Assembly: GCA_947247005.1 (NCBI GenBank)
Contig: OX365954.1
Span: forward strand, 5,906,001-5,970,000
Reading direction: 5' to 3'
Source: Spisula solida
Lineage: Eukaryota > Mollusca > Bivalvia > Venerida > Mactridae
Length of the DNA: 64,000 nt
Below are positions 61,941 to 64,000 of the stretch, piece after piece. The first letter of the stretch is position 1. Every line of letters starts with the position of its first letter. The translations under genes were made by a program, and so were the position numbers. The notes beneath the pieces are model-generated. The model worked only from the letters and a program-made list of their open reading frames with translations. It was not told where the DNA came from and searched no databases.

Positions 61941-62810
61941 CACAGTATAACTTCTCTGCACGCGAATGATCTGCGCGTGACAAAATATATATTCAACAGA
62001 ACAATCGAAAACACAACCTCTGTATTTATATTATTTTCAGAAATAAACTTTTGGAAACCTAATGATCGTCCTGGGACAGTCTGTAAAAATCGAATTGAAG
62101 AAATTTCGGAATGCAATATTCATTACTTACATCGGATTAAAAACAGCTAACTCTATGACTGATGAATACTACGTAGCAGTTTTTACATTGTTGTACATAT
62201 TTACGTTATACATGTTTTAGTACTTATTTTTTAGTGATATTTTATGTTTTTGTGACACATCAATAACGCATAATATTAGTTAACGTCGACAGTGATTGTT
62301 GGCAATTGCAGACATTTTTTAATTCAAACTTAAAAACACCCCTTGACATATTATAATTTAGTAGAAACTATAATTGTTTACTTCATCATCAAAAAGCAAT
62401 CGGCAAACAAATGAATCATATCGGATTGATGTTGTGCATGTTTTATTTTGGCGGTGTATCCCTGTCCATTCATAAATTCTAATAAACGTTCACTGACAGC
62501 CACATTGGCGAATACAAATTCAGATATATGTTCTTGTTCTCGCAAGTTATAGTAATTTGTTCGAAACCGAGAGTCTGTAATTGCATTGAGTTAACTTCAT
62601 GAAGCGATTCTGAGCCTCCGAGGTACAGTTTTCCATTGTAATTCACGGTATTGCATTTTGTTTGTTTTAAGACGTGGTTCACGCAGCTTTACATAACCAG
62701 CTTTGACTTGCTCTTTCATACGCTGAGAACATGTTTGTACTTTGTAGTCAATGTCATCACATAATGACGTTAACTAAATTGTTTATAATATTGCTATGTA
62801 TTATAGTTAT

Positions 62811-64000
62811 AGATAATATAAACATAAATACACTATAAATATTACATAGACTTTAAGAAATGGTCCTTATCCTTCGATTTGAAAGAAGATGTGGTTCCAG
62901 AACAACTTATGTATTGGGGCAAATTATTTCAAAGACAGCACCCCATCTAGGCAAAAGACCTTTTGCCAAAACCTTTGACAAGTGGAATAGCATGTTTTGG
63001 TGTACAAAACTGACCTCATCTGTTTACTTGAGTGATTTGTAAAACCAATTTTGCAACCGATTCATTTTTGAAAACATCATATTATACTGTGCGCACTATA
63101 ACGACAAAAATTTAGTTATTCCATAACATTTTGACTATGAATAGAATGTTCGTATGACTTTAAATATTACGCTAATAGAGAATACAGATGTACATATACT
63201 AATCTTACAATAAAAGTACAATAGTTTGTACTTTAAAGTGTATACATAGTGGGAAGAAGAGAGATAACGTTCATAATATTCTGCATCTCTTCGTTTTAAA
63301 GTGATGTAAGTCTATAATAATAGTTCATAATGACATATGTTAGGTTGCTTCCATAAGAATAATTTAATGTGTTGTTATCGTAATCCATAGTATATTGGGC
63401 ATTCTCTTCATCATCTAATATGTTACATAATTTGCATTTTCTTTTTTATCTAGGGATTTTAAATGGTGTGTGCCATCGGCCTGCTTCTGTTTCTAAACCT
63501 GGACAAGAAGTGCTAAATCTGCATTATTAGAATTTCTGATATTAACATTCTTCGAATATTGCTTAAAATCGAATTTCGCGAATAGAACAAAGGAGCATGC
63601 TCTTAAGGAATAAAGCGGTGGTTCGTTAAATAGTTGTGTAAAAGAATTCCTTAAATTCTTGAAAAAGCCATACATTTTGTTTTGTCAGGGTGTATTTTTA
63701 TTTCATTTGCCATAATCGCCTACACACCTTTCATATAATAATTATCTTTTTTTTCAGAACTATGGACACATACAACTGAAATCTTATTATACAAACTAAA
63801 TGGCATTCTTCCTTTAGAATTAATCATAAATAATATTATTTTGAGTTTGGGTTCTGGGTTCCCAAGAATTAAAGGTAACTTTATTTTTATAGGTTTCAAT
63901 ACAACGAAAACAAGAAGATAAATTTTGCTCCTAAACAAGACAACGTGAGACAGTAAACATTACTGAGTCACTTCTGGTGGTATATTTGAAGTGTGCGTTT
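62811..64000. other. Outside the right arm, no gene
   Basis: 63248-63335 is the direct partner of 4034-4115. The 60-72-codon frames at 62860 (plus), 63493 and 63720 (minus) show no family resemblance. The sequence is A+T-rich. Confidence 0.4.

Larger units (their letters stand above)
50750..62810 (-). repeat. Right arm of the giant inverted duplication
   Basis: Reverse-complement partner of 20600-36620 (anchors listed there). The inner junction is near 50760 (GCATCTCAAGGCCCTT, mirrored at 36590-36610). The outer junction is near 62800, where TAATATTGCTATG mirrors 20600-20615. Right-arm-only insertions are at 52605, 53382, 57955 and 61298. The spacer between arms is about 14 kb. No gene in the arm is supported. 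Confidence 0.9.

Noticed and set aside
20600..62810. Assembly artefact joining two haplotypes
   Set aside because: It cannot be excluded without reads, but inverted orientation, a unique 14-kb spacer and high divergence make a real duplication the simpler reading. Kept as a stated caveat.

Overview
The window looks like A+T-rich, gene-poor eukaryotic DNA from an invertebrate animal. I infer a lophotrochozoan, most likely a bivalve mollusc. The grounds are the intron/exon structure, a histamine-H1-like receptor fragment, decayed non-LTR reverse transcriptase, very many TA-flanked inverted-repeat elements, and tandem repeats containing the GCCCTTTG word that I associate with bivalve genomes. 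I found no complete functional gene. Nearly all of the short open frames are chance frames inside repeats. Species cannot be fixed from the sequence.

The large-scale structure is two nested duplications. (1) A direct segmental duplication: copy A (about 60-2850) and copy B (about 42205-47690). Each carries remains of the same aminergic GPCR. A has one exon encoding TM2-TM4. B has TM2-TM4 fused by deletion to TM6-TM7 and the C-tail, with several disabling lesions. (2) A giant inverted duplication: left arm about 20600-36620, right arm about 50750-62810, separated by a spacer of about 14 kb that contains copy B. The arms are diverged but collinear. Comparing them exposes many insertions present in only one arm, and several of these have exact TA target duplications and an empty site in the partner arm.

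Region by region: 1-4100 is duplication A, a tRNA-like relic and a small TA-flanked MITE. 4100-20600 is mostly unrecognised A+T-rich DNA with one 1.46-kb inverted-repeat element (6705-8165) that hosts a nested hairpin-ended element, a 128-bp palindrome at 10157 and a smaller inverted pair (11740/15540). The left arm holds tandem repeats, a LINE fragment nested in a GGGTACTG-ended element, the palindrome array, and at least five arm-specific insertions. The spacer holds two long copies of a dispersed family, mariner-like ends, a retroelement tail with a hammerhead-like core, a MITE at 40536 and duplication B. The right arm repeats the left in reverse with its own insertions at 52605, 53382, 57955 and 61298.

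The most striking object is at 25376-27036. It contains about 21 copies of a 22-bp perfect palindrome (core CTCTTAGAACGTTCTAAGAG) separated by 37-54-bp spacers that alternate between two types, giving a period of about 142 bp. The palindrome is better conserved than the spacers. The whole block is absent from the same place in the right arm, so it behaves as a discrete insertion (or a clean loss). Its centre matches the inverted GAA-nn-TTC arrangement of heat-shock elements.
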